64,000 bases of DNA. Origin: UBA7236 sp964463165. GTDB lineage: Bacteria; Bacteroidota; Bacteroidia; Chitinophagales; BACL12. Of this stretch, positions 37,689-46,254 are shown one piece after another. Location of the stretch: positions 62,001 through 126,000 of the forward strand of contig CAYXBK010000011.1 in NCBI GenBank assembly GCA_964463165.1, written 5' to 3'. Both the position numbers and the translations under genes were made by a program. The notes under the pieces were generated by a model, which worked only from the letters and a program-made list of their open reading frames with translations, had not been told where the DNA came from and ran no database searches. Each line of letters starts with the position of its first letter. The stretch's first letter is position 1.

Positions 37689-37696
37689 CAAAGATA
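37689..37696 (-). promoter_or_regulatory. -7 box upstream of the lipoprotein gene
   Basis: Minus-strand TATCTTTG, exact TAnnTTTG match, 20 bp before ATG 37668; supports the short start. No TTG at the proper distance. Confidence 0.45.
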
Positions 37697-37828
37697 TTCA
37701 TTTCATTTTTAAAAGTAAATTGAACGGCATCCGCCGGTTGTAAAATTTCACCCAAAAGCGGTAAAATATCTTTTACTGCTTGAACGATAACTGCCTTTTT
37801 ACTTTCTTTATATAAAATCAATTCAACG

Positions 37829-40800
37829 ATGAAAAAATTGCTCCTTATTATTTGTCTTTTTATGATCAATGGGATCATTCATGCACAAACAAATATATTT
37901 CCTGCTTCAGGAAATACAGGTGTAGGAACAACTACACCAACACAATTATTTCAAGTAAATGGCGGAACATCTCAATTCGGTAGTACAATTGATTACGCAC
38001 GGTTTGCACCCGATGGTGATCTCAGCTTCACAGGAAATGCGGATTATCTTGTAGGCGGCGACAGGTTTGCATTTCGTTATCAGGGAAATCCGAATTTCGG
38101 TTTGGTATTCAGCGCAACAAACAGCCGCTATGAATTTCGCGATGGAACCGGTGTACCGGTATTCTGGCAGGCAGGAAACGGCAATGCATATATAAAAGGA
38201 TTTTTAGCGATCGGTTCAACAGCAACTCCGGGTGCTGCTTTGGATATTACTTCAACAAATGCAGCCGCAATTAAAATAAATCCGTTCGGAACAGGTGCAG
38301 GCAATACAGGTGGATTGCGCTTTCTTGAATTAGCAGCCAATGGTGTGAATTATGTCGGATTTAAATCACCGGATAATATTGCAGGAAATAAAATATGGGT
38401 TTTACCTGCAACAGACGGAACAAGCGGACAATATTTAAAAACAGATGGTGCGGGAAATTTGGGTTGGTCGTCGGATATCGGAGTAAATTATATTGCAGGT
38501 ACTGGAATGAATATTACAGGATCAACAATAAATAATTCATTGCCTGATCAGGTAATTACATTAAATGGAACAGGAGCAACTTCAATTACTGGTACGTATC
38601 CGAATTTCACAATCAATTCAACTGATTTAAATACAATTTATTCAGCGGGTGCAGGGATCAATATCAGCGGTGATATCATCACAAATACTTCCCCCGATCA
38701 GATTGTTACATTAACAGGCACAGGCGGGGCGAGCATCAGCGGAACATATCCTGATTTTATAATTCATTCCACCGATTCAAATACAGTTTATACGGCAGGC
38801 ACCGGGATAAATATTTCCGGTACTATCGTTACAAATACTTCACCTGATCAGGCGGTGACTTTATCAGGAGATGGTGCTACAACAATTTCGGGTGCTTATC
38901 CTGATTTCGTGATCAGTTCAACAGATGAGAATACAACTTACAGTGCAGGAGCAGGGATCAGTATTGTTGATACGGTAATTTCAAATACAGGAGATCTGAA
39001 TGGTGCAGATGATGCAAATCTTTCGCTTTCAAATTTAACAACTACATCAATTAATCAGATATTATTGCCTGTGTCAAATAATACACTTGATTTTGGAAGT
39101 ACTTCCAAATCATGGAAAAATATCTATACGGATGAAAGTATTTATTTCGATGATGTAAAATTTATTTCCAATACAGGCGGTTCGGTATTTACAGGAGCAA
39201 ATGCAGGAAATAATAATACGTCGGCAACAAATGCCGGTTTTGGGAATCACGCACTTTTCACAAATACATCCGGTGCACAAAATATTGCTATCGGTGAAAA
39301 TGCATTGTATACGAATAGTACCGGTAATGCAAATATTGCAACGGGGTATGGTGCAATGCAATTCAATACAACCGGAACAAATAATGTTGCGATCGGATAC
39401 AAAGCATTGTATGCAAATACAACAATTCATAATACGGTTGCGATCGGTGATTCTGCTTTATGCAATAATGGAATCGGTGCTGGAGGTATTTTGCAGGGTG
39501 TCGGAAATACTGCAATTGGTTCAAAATCTTTAACAGCAAATAATACCGGTTATTATAATACCGCAACAGGTTATCAGTCTATGTCGGCAAATACGCAGGG
39601 TTATGGAAATTCTGCACATGGATATAAAGCGCTTACTTCAAATAATTCCGGATTTTCCAATACGGCACTGGGATCACAGGCATTAACGTCAAATACAACA
39701 GGTTTTGATAATACGGCAACCGGATATCAGGCATTGTACAGCAATACATTTGGTGATTATAATACGGCAACAGGGCAACAATCTTTATACAGTAATACGG
39801 ATGGAAATTATAATACTGCCATCGGCAATACGGCTTTATATACAAATAGTACGGGTAACAGCAATGTGGCTGTCGGACATCAGACTATGTATATGAATAA
39901 TACCGGCACACAAAATACTGCAACCGGAAACAGTGCATTGCGCACCAATTCAACCGGAACAAATAATTCTGCATTCGGATTTCAATCCATGTTTGATAAT
40001 TCAACCGGAAATTTCAATACATCCATCGGAAATGAATCATTGACAAATAATACGACAGGAAGTTATAATGCAGCAACAGGAAATACAGCATTATGGACGA
40101 ATTCCACCGGATCCTATAATACGGCAACCGGTCATTCAGCAGGTAGTGTAAATGATGCAAGTTCACAATGTACTTATCTGGGTTATGATGCGGATCAGCC
40201 CGACGGAACAGACTTAACAAACAGCACTGCCGTGGGAGCGGCGAGCCGCATAACTGCAAGTAATCAGGTTCGTGTTGGAAGTTCGACAGTAACAAGTATT
40301 GGCGGTTTTACAAACTGGACAAATGTGAGTGACAGCCGGTTTAAAGAAAATATCAAAGAAGATGTGCCAGGGCTTGAATTTATAAATGAATTAAAGCCGG
40401 TAACATATACACTTGATGTAAATGGCATCAGTAAATTTTTAAATGAAGAAAATTCCGGCTCTGCTGAAAATGCAATTGCCGAAAATAAAAATGTGGCAGA
40501 TGAAAAATCAAAAATCATTTACACCGGATTTCTTGCACAGGAAGTGGAAGCTGCAGCACAAAAAATAGGATATGATTTTTCCGGCATCGACAAACCTGAA
40601 AATGAAAATTCATTATATGGTTTGCGCTATGCAGAATTTGTTGTGCCACTTGTGAAAGCAGTGCAGGAATTGGATGCATTAAATACACAAAAAGGAGAAA
40701 ATGATAAAACACAGGACCAGTTAATTGCCGAACAGCAAAAGGAAATTGAATTGCTGACGCAAAAAATAAATGATCTTGAACAATTAATTGCCGCATCAAA

Positions 40801-41113
40801 TAATTCGTCGACAGACGGAATTGTGAAAATCGGTTTGTCGTCTGAAACCAATGAAGCCTTGTTGGGTCAGAACATTCCGAATCCCTTCGAAAATTCCACC
40901 ATCATACCATTTCGCATTCCGAAAGAATGTACGGATGCAAGCATCGTATTTACTGAGATTTCAACCGGCCGCATCGTGCGTGCAATTCCAGTTAGTTGCG
41001 GCGAAACACAGATCAGCATTGAAGCCGGTATGCTATCGAGCGGCACATACACATATACCTTATATGTAAATGGAAATACAATTGCAACAAGACAAATGGT
41101 AATAACCAAATAA
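37829..41113 (+). CDS. Tail-fibre-like S74 (endosialidase chaperone) protein with head repeats and T9SS end
   Basis: 1094 residues; signal peptide MKKLLLIICLFMINGIIHAQ. Order: collar-like start (GVGTTTPTQLFQVNG); 50-residue repeats (~221-385); a long array of 17-residue YadA-head-like repeats (~470-775; pattern ALxTNxTGxxNxAxG); then an S74 intramolecular chaperone domain (SDSRFKENIKEDVPGLEFI, TGFLAQEVE, YAEFVVPLVKAVQEL); a coiled coil (ENDKTQDQLIAEQQKEIELL); and a T9SS-type end (LGQNIPNPFENSTIIPF ... MVITK). S74 domains normally fold a trimeric fibre and cleave themselves off by Ser/Lys. A secreted trimeric adhesin or fibre is inferred. Confidence 0.88.
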   Translation: MKKLLLIICLFMINGIIHAQTNIFPASGNTGVGTTTPTQLFQVNGGTSQFGSTIDYARFAPDGDLSFTGNADYLVGGDRFAFRYQGNPNFGLVFSATNSRYEFRDGTGVPVFWQAGNGNAYIKGFLAIGSTATPGAALDITSTNAAAIKINPFGTGAGNTGGLRFLELAANGVNYVGFKSPDNIAGNKIWVLPATDGTSGQYLKTDGAGNLGWSSDIGVNYIAGTGMNITGSTINNSLPDQVITLNGTGATSITGTYPNFTINSTDLNTIYSAGAGINISGDIITNTSPDQIVTLTGTGGASISGTYPDFIIHSTDSNTVYTAGTGINISGTIVTNTSPDQAVTLSGDGATTISGAYPDFVISSTDENTTYSAGAGISIVDTVISNTGDLNGADDANLSLSNLTTTSINQILLPVSNNTLDFGSTSKSWKNIYTDESIYFDDVKFISNTGGSVFTGANAGNNNTSATNAGFGNHALFTNTSGAQNIAIGENALYTNSTGNANIATGYGAMQFNTTGTNNVAIGYKALYANTTIHNTVAIGDSALCNNGIGAGGILQGVGNTAIGSKSLTANNTGYYNTATGYQSMSANTQGYGNSAHGYKALTSNNSGFSNTALGSQALTSNTTGFDNTATGYQALYSNTFGDYNTATGQQSLYSNTDGNYNTAIGNTALYTNSTGNSNVAVGHQTMYMNNTGTQNTATGNSALRTNSTGTNNSAFGFQSMFDNSTGNFNTSIGNESLTNNTTGSYNAATGNTALWTNSTGSYNTATGHSAGSVNDASSQCTYLGYDADQPDGTDLTNSTAVGAASRITASNQVRVGSSTVTSIGGFTNWTNVSDSRFKENIKEDVPGLEFINELKPVTYTLDVNGISKFLNEENSGSAENAIAENKNVADEKSKIIYTGFLAQEVEAAAQKIGYDFSGIDKPENENSLYGLRYAEFVVPLVKAVQELDALNTQKGENDKTQDQLIAEQQKEIELLTQKINDLEQLIAASNNSSTDGIVKIGLSSETNEALLGQNIPNPFENSTIIPFRIPKECTDASIVFTEISTGRIVRAIPVSCGETQISIEAGMLSSGTYTYTLYVNGNTIATRQMVITK
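38489..38938 (+). repeat. Three 150-bp in-frame coding repeats
   Basis: Units start at 38489, 38639, 38789 and (partial) 38939, exactly 150 bp apart without indels. Each encodes YxAGxGINISG...NTSPDQ...LxGxG...ISGTYPDF...STDxNT. The DNA has diverged while length is fixed, which points to structural selection on a 50-residue module. Confidence 0.85.
39240..40150 (+). repeat. 51-bp coding repeat array (17-residue head repeats)
   Basis: About 17 imperfect units of 17 codons, consensus A-L-x-T/S-N-x-T-G-x-x-N-T-A-x-G-x-x. One unit near 39470 carries an insertion (CNNGIGAGGILQGVGN). The pattern is that of left-handed beta-roll YadA-like heads or hexapeptide helices. Confidence 0.8.
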
Positions 41114-41130
41114 GCGTATTAAATAATTAA

Positions 41131-41164
41131 TTCAAAAGGCTGCATGCAAATGCGGCCTTTTGAA
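41131..41164 (+). terminator. Terminator-like hairpin after the fibre gene
   Basis: TTCAAAAGGC / GCCTTTTGAA arms extended by GCAT/ATGC around GCAA. The T-run is short and within the stem, so efficiency is uncertain. Confidence 0.6.
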
Positions 41165-41322
41165 TTAAAATGCGTATTCGCCGACCGGGTTTAATTTATT
41201 CTTTTCATGCATACAAAAAAAACTGCCATGCAGGTGCAGCTGGTAATAAAAGCAGATAGGAAAATATAAATTTTTTCAATTCGAAAATGCGAAGAAATGC
41301 TGATTTATACATTAAAAATGTG

Positions 41323-41832
41323 TTAATACTGAAGCGGGATCTTTGTTTCAATTGCTCCTTTACTCACAAGATATTCTTTTACGGGTAATGCATTCTCACC
41401 GCCATGCATTGCATGATGCAAAGGGGTAAATCCATGCGGCCCTTTCATGTTTATAAGGAAAGGGTATTTCGACAATATGTTTTTCACCTGATCAAGTTCT
41501 CCCAATAAGCAGAATGTGAGAAAATTCATTTGTGCCCCATTTTCAATCAGGTACTTTACGAGTTCGATGTAACCCACATGACTTGCCGCACCCAAAGCTG
41601 TTTCAAAATCACCACCACCCCAGTCCCAGGCAGCATTCAAAAGTGTCGGATTTGCTTTATGCATTTCAACAACACGTTCCATATTTCGGTGGGCAGTGCC
41701 TACAAATTCTTTTACGAGTGCGGTATTCATTTGCGGCAGTTCCTCATCATTTGCCAGTGCAATTTTGGGCAGAAACACCGCACCTGAAATTGTGAAGGTT
41801 GATAACAGAAATTTTTTTCTTGAAATAAGCAT
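41323..41832 (-). CDS. Exported ankyrin-repeat protein
   Basis: 169 residues. N-terminus SRKKFLLSTFTISGAVFLPKIALA looks like a Tat-type or general signal, with RK instead of the Tat RR. Ankyrin repeats follow from ~55 (TALGAASHVGYIELVKYLIENGA, TPLHHAMHGGENALPVKEYLV). Ankyrin proteins bind other proteins; the partner is unknown. It stands alone, at the left of the accessory region. Confidence 0.8.
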   Translation of the reverse strand: MLISRKKFLLSTFTISGAVFLPKIALANDEELPQMNTALVKEFVGTAHRNMERVVEMHKANPTLLNAAWDWGGGDFETALGAASHVGYIELVKYLIENGAQMNFLTFCLLGELDQVKNILSKYPFLINMKGPHGFTPLHHAMHGGENALPVKEYLVSKGAIETKIPLQY

Positions 41833-42290
41833 AATCCCGGTTTAATGAATGGAATAAACAAATTTAAATTGAGTGACCCGGATTTATTCTTAATGGCGGG
41901 TTAAGAGGTGTTAAACTTTATAGTTTTATTTTACCGCAGTGAAAGGTTTATCGAAAAAATATTAATGCCGGGGAATGTAAAATGTAATTTCAAAGAAATT
42001 TAATTTGATTTTGGAGAGATAATGCAGCAGTCCAAACGGGAGCTGCCGGCGGCCCGAAAAACCAATATCCAAGCCAGGGTTTATGTGAGAATTTTGGTTG
42101 TTAAACCTCTGCATAATCCCATTGTTATACTATTTATGTAATACTGAATATTTTGTATTGCTTCTTTTAACAGGAAGGTGGGTGGGTTATTTTCCAATAC
42201 AAAATGTGAGAGTGCTTATTCTGAAAGGGATTTGGAGGGGTGGGGTACAAATGGGGGACAAAGAACGGCAATTGCTTTTTCTTAAACATA
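41833..42290. other. Gene-free boundary of the accessory region
   Basis: 458 bp without a gene I can support. Short open frames here (for example 42098-42322) have no homology-like pattern. The right part holds a degenerate copy of the border repeat seen again at 46156 and 51957. GC-richer stretches (CCGGCGGCCCG near 42050) contrast with the flanks. Confidence 0.5.
42224..42263 (+). repeat. Degenerate border repeat, copy 1
   Basis: TTTGGAGG, then GGGG, then TACAAATGGGGGACAAA. It resembles the right part of copy 2 (GGGGGTCAAATGGGAGACAAA at 46212) and of copy 3 (TTTTGGAGGTTTGGGAGTCAAA at 51999). The hairpin-forming left part is not recognisable here. It ends 27 bp before the last gene of the conflict module. 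Confidence 0.45.
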
Positions 42291-43076
42291 TTAGTTATCC
42301 TCAACAAAATAGTCAGGAATAATTGTATTAACAAACGTAAAAATACTGTCAGAACAAGCGATATGATCTAAATCAACAAGTCTTTTAAAAAGTTGCTGAT
42401 AATTGGTAATGTTTTCTTTGAGACTTTTTTTCAAATGTATCAAATCATTGCGCAAATCAATGATTAAACAAATGTTGTCATAATCTGCGCCGTTAGATTT
42501 TTGGAAGTCTATTGCAGTCAAGATTGGAATCAATTCTCTAATTTTTTTAAGTAAATCAAACCACTCCAACTCAGTTTTACTCCTCTTTATTCCGTCAATT
42601 TCAATTTGAGTTTTTTCAGGTATCAATTGGTTAATAAATCCTTCTAATGAGGTTGTTAACAAAATCACACCTTCTGAAGTTTCTTGAAAATACTGAATAA
42701 ATTTATCATAATGATAGTTTGCATTAAAGTGTTGTTCTTCAGAGAATAATTTATTTTTTATTTCATAAGAAATCTGCAAATGAGAATTTCCGGAACTATA
42801 ATAAATACAAACTGGATTTGGCTCTGGAAAAGAAAATATTTTATTCTTATCCCTCGCTCCCTTGACCTGCGTATTAACATATTTCTTTTCACCAAATTCA
42901 TTTGCGATAATTACTCTTGGGTTTTTCCCAATAATTTTATGGATTGTTTGCCATAGCTCTTTTACTTTTTCCGAGGCCAACTCTTTCAAATTAATGTTCT
43001 TTTGAGTGCCAATTTTTAACCCTAAAGTATCAAAGTCCGTTAATGGTAAAAGTTTAATTTTTTTTAGTTGTTTCAT
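42291..43076 (-). CDS. Hypothetical protein with a HEPN-like R-x4-H motif
   Basis: 261 residues; family not recognised. The C-terminal half is helical: EGVILLTTSLEGFINQLI, then IIDLRNDLIHLKK with Arg209-Asn210 and His214. RN-x3-H preceded by such a helix is the active-site pattern of HEPN RNase domains, which are common toxins in conflict systems. The N-terminal half is alpha/beta without a visible motif. Last gene of a five-gene minus-strand operon, 23 bp after the PIN-like gene. Confidence 0.55.
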   Translation of the reverse strand: MKQLKKIKLLPLTDFDTLGLKIGTQKNINLKELASEKVKELWQTIHKIIGKNPRVIIANEFGEKKYVNTQVKGARDKNKIFSFPEPNPVCIYYSSGNSHLQISYEIKNKLFSEEQHFNANYHYDKFIQYFQETSEGVILLTTSLEGFINQLIPEKTQIEIDGIKRSKTELEWFDLLKKIRELIPILTAIDFQKSNGADYDNICLIIDLRNDLIHLKKSLKENITNYQQLFKRLVDLDHIACSDSIFTFVNTIIPDYFVEDN

Positions 43077-43099
43077 TTTTCAATATTATAGTCTGAATA

Positions 43100-43822
43100 C
43101 TATTTGAATAAATATTCTGCCATTCCAGCACTTGTTATTAAATTTAACCATCTCTTTTCAAGAGTCCAATATTTATCTCCCGGTTGTACATAAGATAAAA
43201 TATATAAATCATACCAATCATTTCCTGTCATCTTCATTTGAATTTGCATTTCATTAAAAAAACGACTGAAAGTTTTGAGAAGCAATTCATTTTTCTTTGA
43301 ATCAATAATTTTTATTACCCCCGTATTTCGTATAAACTGATTTACAAGTACAGACATCATGTATGTTAATTTCTCAATTTGATCGTGATTTCTTAATTCA
43401 GACTTTCCTGATCTTGATAATTCATCCTTAAAAAATTCTGGGACATCCTCTCGATATTTCCTTTCCCTCTTTATATTGGCAATAGTATAGTTCGGACCTA
43501 AACCATTTATTGATGCACTGCTGGCAATAATTTCTGCTTGCCTCAATAGTTCAACCGCTCCATCATTTCGTATCTGATGGGTAAAGCCGTTAACTTCTGC
43601 TATTTGTAAAAAAGGATGAATCAAACATATTTTGTCCTTAAAAAACAATAAATATGTCAAAGCGTTTTTTACCAAATCAAATTTATGAATAACATTTTCA
43701 GTTATAACGAGCTCATTCAAGTTGGTATACGTTGGGACTAAATTCAGATGTTTATATTTATTAAAATCAAGTTTTCCGCTCGAAAAGGCGTACCAGATAT
43801 TTGTGTCACAGATTATTTTCAT
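43100..43822 (-). CDS. PIN-like domain protein
   Basis: 240 residues. It starts MKIICDTNIWYAF, the beta-strand plus Asp-Thr-Asn opening of PIN nuclease domains (first catalytic Asp at residue 6). The usual later acidic residues may be in the middle and C-terminal parts (ASSASINGLGPN, KIIDSKKNELL), but their order is not standard. It could be an RNase toxin or a structural PIN. It lies 15 bp after the gene at 43838 in the same operon. Confidence 0.55.
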   Translation of the reverse strand: MKIICDTNIWYAFSSGKLDFNKYKHLNLVPTYTNLNELVITENVIHKFDLVKNALTYLLFFKDKICLIHPFLQIAEVNGFTHQIRNDGAVELLRQAEIIASSASINGLGPNYTIANIKRERKYREDVPEFFKDELSRSGKSELRNHDQIEKLTYMMSVLVNQFIRNTGVIKIIDSKKNELLLKTFSRFFNEMQIQMKMTGNDWYDLYILSYVQPGDKYWTLEKRWLNLITSAGMAEYLFK

Positions 43823-43837
43823 ATTTGATCATCTGCA

Positions 43838-44650
43838 TTAAAAGAGTTTTCCTTGTAATTCCAATTTAGGGTAAAATACTCCGATTATAATAAATGGATT
43901 TAAAGAAACGTAGTGATGCAATTGAGTTGTTCCTAAAAAGAAATACAAATCTTTCGTTTTAGCAAAATCATCAAAGTATTTTGCCCTTACATCGGCGATT
44001 GCTTTTGCTTCACTGCCCTCATGCCGTGCAAGACAGTTCCAATAGAGTTGACCTATTTCCCAATCTTCAATCATCATTCTGCTTTCAATTCCCTGATTAT
44101 CTTTGAATATAAATTTAAATTTATAGGGCAGCTTTTGCACCACCTCAAATTTACCTTCGGCATTTGTTTCAAAAAGATTAAGTTGATTCAGCTTTGCAAG
44201 TTTGTCTTTGTCCCAATCTCGGTCAACCTGCTCATAAGTAAAGTCTAAAATTTCTGTGGGTTTAAATACGGCTAAGGAAGTACAAATGTTTTTGTCCTTT
44301 GCTTCAGCAATCAGTTCGGTTAAATTGTAGTAAACTTTTCCTAAGGCAGCTTGCTTACGTGTCTCCCAATTACCCGCTGTGTCCAAATGGCCTATTATAT
44401 TTATTTCACTCTCATGAGAATATGGCCGGTAACTTTCCGGTCTGAAATCTGATTCATTCTTTACCAAATCAAGTTCAATCCAATCATATTTTTTGTATTG
44501 TTCGTTATAGGATTTTTTTCTAAATGGTACAGGATAAATTCTGATCCAAGTTCCATCTTCCCGGAAACCGGCAGTGCAAACTAATTCATCATACTTGGCC
44601 GAAAGGGTAGGGTAGGTTTTTACTGCAATTAATACTTTGGTCAATGCCAT
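43838..44650 (-). CDS. Dual OB-fold-like conserved protein associated with DUF488
   Basis: 270 residues. The start KVLIAVKTYPTLSAKYDELVCTAGF, then EDGTWIRIYPVPFRKK and YDWIELDLVKN, is a beta-rich pattern I associate with the 'dual OB-containing' (DuOB) proteins found next to DUF488 genes in conflict-type loci. C-terminal part: MMIEDWEIGQLYWNC, then ATPase-free LYFFLGTTQLHHY. A nucleic-acid binding role is inferred. Its start is 2 bp from the stop of the DUF488 gene, so coupling is likely. Confidence 0.55.
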   Translation of the reverse strand: MALTKVLIAVKTYPTLSAKYDELVCTAGFREDGTWIRIYPVPFRKKSYNEQYKKYDWIELDLVKNESDFRPESYRPYSHESEINIIGHLDTAGNWETRKQAALGKVYYNLTELIAEAKDKNICTSLAVFKPTEILDFTYEQVDRDWDKDKLAKLNQLNLFETNAEGKFEVVQKLPYKFKFIFKDNQGIESRMMIEDWEIGQLYWNCLARHEGSEAKAIADVRAKYFDDFAKTKDLYFFLGTTQLHHYVSLNPFIIIGVFYPKLELQGKLF

Positions 44651-44652
44651 TC

Positions 44653-45537
44653 TTAAATATGTTTTACTTCATAGGAAAAGTTGGGTAGTGTTTGAATGGC
44701 CTCAGCCAAATGTTTCCGGTGGCATTGACAAATATCAGCTTCAAAGCAAGTTAACGCAATACGTTTGTGCTGCTTCAATAGATTTAATATTTCAGTTTGT
44801 GTTTTCAGGGTTTTACTCAAATTATTGTTACGGTAAGCAATGAAAAGTTTATCGTAATCAGTTTGAGAATTTAACTCCTGCCTCAGATCGGACTGTATTC
44901 CAACTTCAGGGAAATGCAAGTATTGTATTCCTAAATATTCACAATAATTTTTCAACTGACTTTTGCTAAAACCAAATTTCATGCTTAACGGATTATTGCG
45001 AACATCTACCAATATCTTAACATCATTTCTGAGTAAACGGGATAAATATTCTTCAAGGGAAATTCCTTCATAGCCGATTGTAAACAAAATTGTATTCTTT
45101 ATTTTGGGCTTTGCATTGTCAACTTTTTCCAGCTCTAATTTATTTAAAATATCTGTTGCAACTTCGCTTCGAATAGAGTAAAATGGAAAATTTAAATAAG
45201 TATGCTTCATTAATGCCTTTGCGTTCATCCCACCGTAATTCGATTTCACTTCCAATAGAAACCTTTTATCATCGGGTTTTAGTTGCTTTAAATAATCCGT
45301 TTTATCCGCTCGACTGTAATTTTTATCATCAGAAACCAATTGCTGCTTTTTAATCATTGTAACTAAATCAGCATGGGCGCTAAAAGAGTAGCAACCAAAT
45401 TTATAAGGCACAAAATCGTACTCGGCTTTTTGTTGTCTTTGCGTGAAAAGAAAAAGGAGTTTTTGCAAACGGATTTTTTCCAACTGTCCGTCGAACAATT
45501 GAAGTAAAGCCAATATCACCTTCCTTCTGTAGAACAT
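44653..45537 (-). CDS. DUF488 protein with an N-terminal SocA/Panacea-like domain
   Basis: 294 residues. Residues 1-130 (RLQKLLFLFTQRQQ, VPYKFGCYSFSAHADL) resemble the SocA/DUF4065 (Panacea) antitoxin-type domain. Residues ~150-290 are DUF488: TIGYEGISLEEYLSRL, VDVRNNPLS, and FEADICQCHRKHLAE (the CxCHR motif). DUF488 has no firm biochemical role. The union of an antitoxin-like module with DUF488, in an operon with PIN- and HEPN-like proteins, suggests a controller or effector in a conflict system. A -7 box lies only 5 bp before ATG 45537, so the mRNA may be leaderless. Confidence 0.8.
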   Translation of the reverse strand: MFYRRKVILALLQLFDGQLEKIRLQKLLFLFTQRQQKAEYDFVPYKFGCYSFSAHADLVTMIKKQQLVSDDKNYSRADKTDYLKQLKPDDKRFLLEVKSNYGGMNAKALMKHTYLNFPFYSIRSEVATDILNKLELEKVDNAKPKIKNTILFTIGYEGISLEEYLSRLLRNDVKILVDVRNNPLSMKFGFSKSQLKNYCEYLGIQYLHFPEVGIQSDLRQELNSQTDYDKLFIAYRNNNLSKTLKTQTEILNLLKQHKRIALTCFEADICQCHRKHLAEAIQTLPNFSYEVKHI

Positions 45538-45541
45538 AATG

Positions 45542-45549
45542 CAAAGTTA
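45542..45549 (-). promoter_or_regulatory. -7 box abutting the DUF488 start codon
   Basis: Minus-strand TAACTTTG, exact TAnnTTTG match, 4 bp before ATG 45537. Transcription would begin at or within the start codon. Confidence 0.4.
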
Positions 45550-45607
45550 ACCTTTTGGGAGGTGTTTCACTGAAAATTTAATCCTTTTGCAGTAATATCT
45601 TATCGCA

Positions 45608-46051
45608 TTAGGTTCCTGGGTTTTGATAGAATGCCTTAATAGCAATCTGTATCGCTTTCGTCGCATCGGCTTCAAGTTGTTCCTGATTTTTAAGCCATGT
45701 ATCCATTTCCAAAAATGGTTCATCTAAATTCATATGAACATATCTGTTTCTAAGTTTCCTAAGCCAATCAATGTCATCTCCCTCATAGTAGTCTTTGAAA
45801 AGTTTTGCCGTTCCAATTTTATTATCCCCTGACTCTGTTTCTCTAAAATGAGAATCAATTGAGGCAACGGCCATTACAACAACTGAAATCCATGCGCCAG
45901 CACAATAAGCACGATTCATATCAAAAAATAATGCAGTTGAATGTTCGCTAACTAAATAGCTTCCTATTTCCGAATCACTAAGTAATTTTTCAATCCAGCT
46001 ATTTCTTTTATGCCAGAGTTCCGGGGATGTTTGTGCAAATATGTCTTCCAT
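45608..46051 (-). CDS. Small HEPN-like protein (R-x4-H)
   Basis: 147 residues, all-helical. Helix AYCAGAWISVVVMAVASIDSHFRE is split over ~48-71; LRKLRNRYVHMN carries Arg101-Asn102 and His106. This RN-x3-H pattern after a DxxR-rich helix matches HEPN/DUF4145-like proteins. First gene of the five-gene unit, with 70 bp to the DUF488 gene. It may be a HEPN RNase or a non-catalytic HEPN partner. Not matched to a named family. Confidence 0.55.
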   Translation of the reverse strand: MEDIFAQTSPELWHKRNSWIEKLLSDSEIGSYLVSEHSTALFFDMNRAYCAGAWISVVVMAVASIDSHFRETESGDNKIGTAKLFKDYYEGDDIDWLRKLRNRYVHMNLDEPFLEMDTWLKNQEQLEADATKAIQIAIKAFYQNPGT

Positions 46052-46155
46052 ATTTTTTTCCGATAAAATTATTGCTTCGTTTGGTTATACATCGATAGAT
46101 TTAATTGATTCAATCAACAGACCTCTAATGAATCTAATTTAATTGGTTTTATTTT

Positions 46156-46231
46156 GTTACATTCTGCACCATAAAGTAACAATCAATGCAGGAGTAAGGC
46201 AATATATATCCGGGGGTCAAATGGGAGACAA
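46156..46231 (+). repeat. Border repeat, copy 2 (hairpin plus GGGGGTCAAA)
   Basis: Begins GTTACATTCTGCACCATAAA then GTAACAA. The first 45 bases match copy 3 (51957) at 36 positions without gaps, and GGG-GTCAAA aligns at the same offset. GTTAC/GTAAC form a hairpin with a mismatch. Located between the end of the mercury operon and the first gene of the conflict operon. The remaining gap 46052-46155 shows no further gene. Confidence 0.7.
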
Positions 46232-46254
46232 ATCCGGGCAGAATCCTGTATCTG

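Noticed and set aside
37669..37878. Extended N-terminus of the minus-strand lipoprotein
   Set aside because: It would overlap the divergent fibre gene and hide the lipoprotein signal; ATG 37668 with a -7 box fits better.
39240..40150. Non-coding satellite repeat
   Set aside because: All units are in frame (51 bp) and conserve a protein pattern, so it is a coding repeat.
42098..42322. 74-codon open frame on the plus strand
   Set aside because: It runs through the degenerate border repeat and into the end of the antisense gene; its composition has no protein-like pattern.
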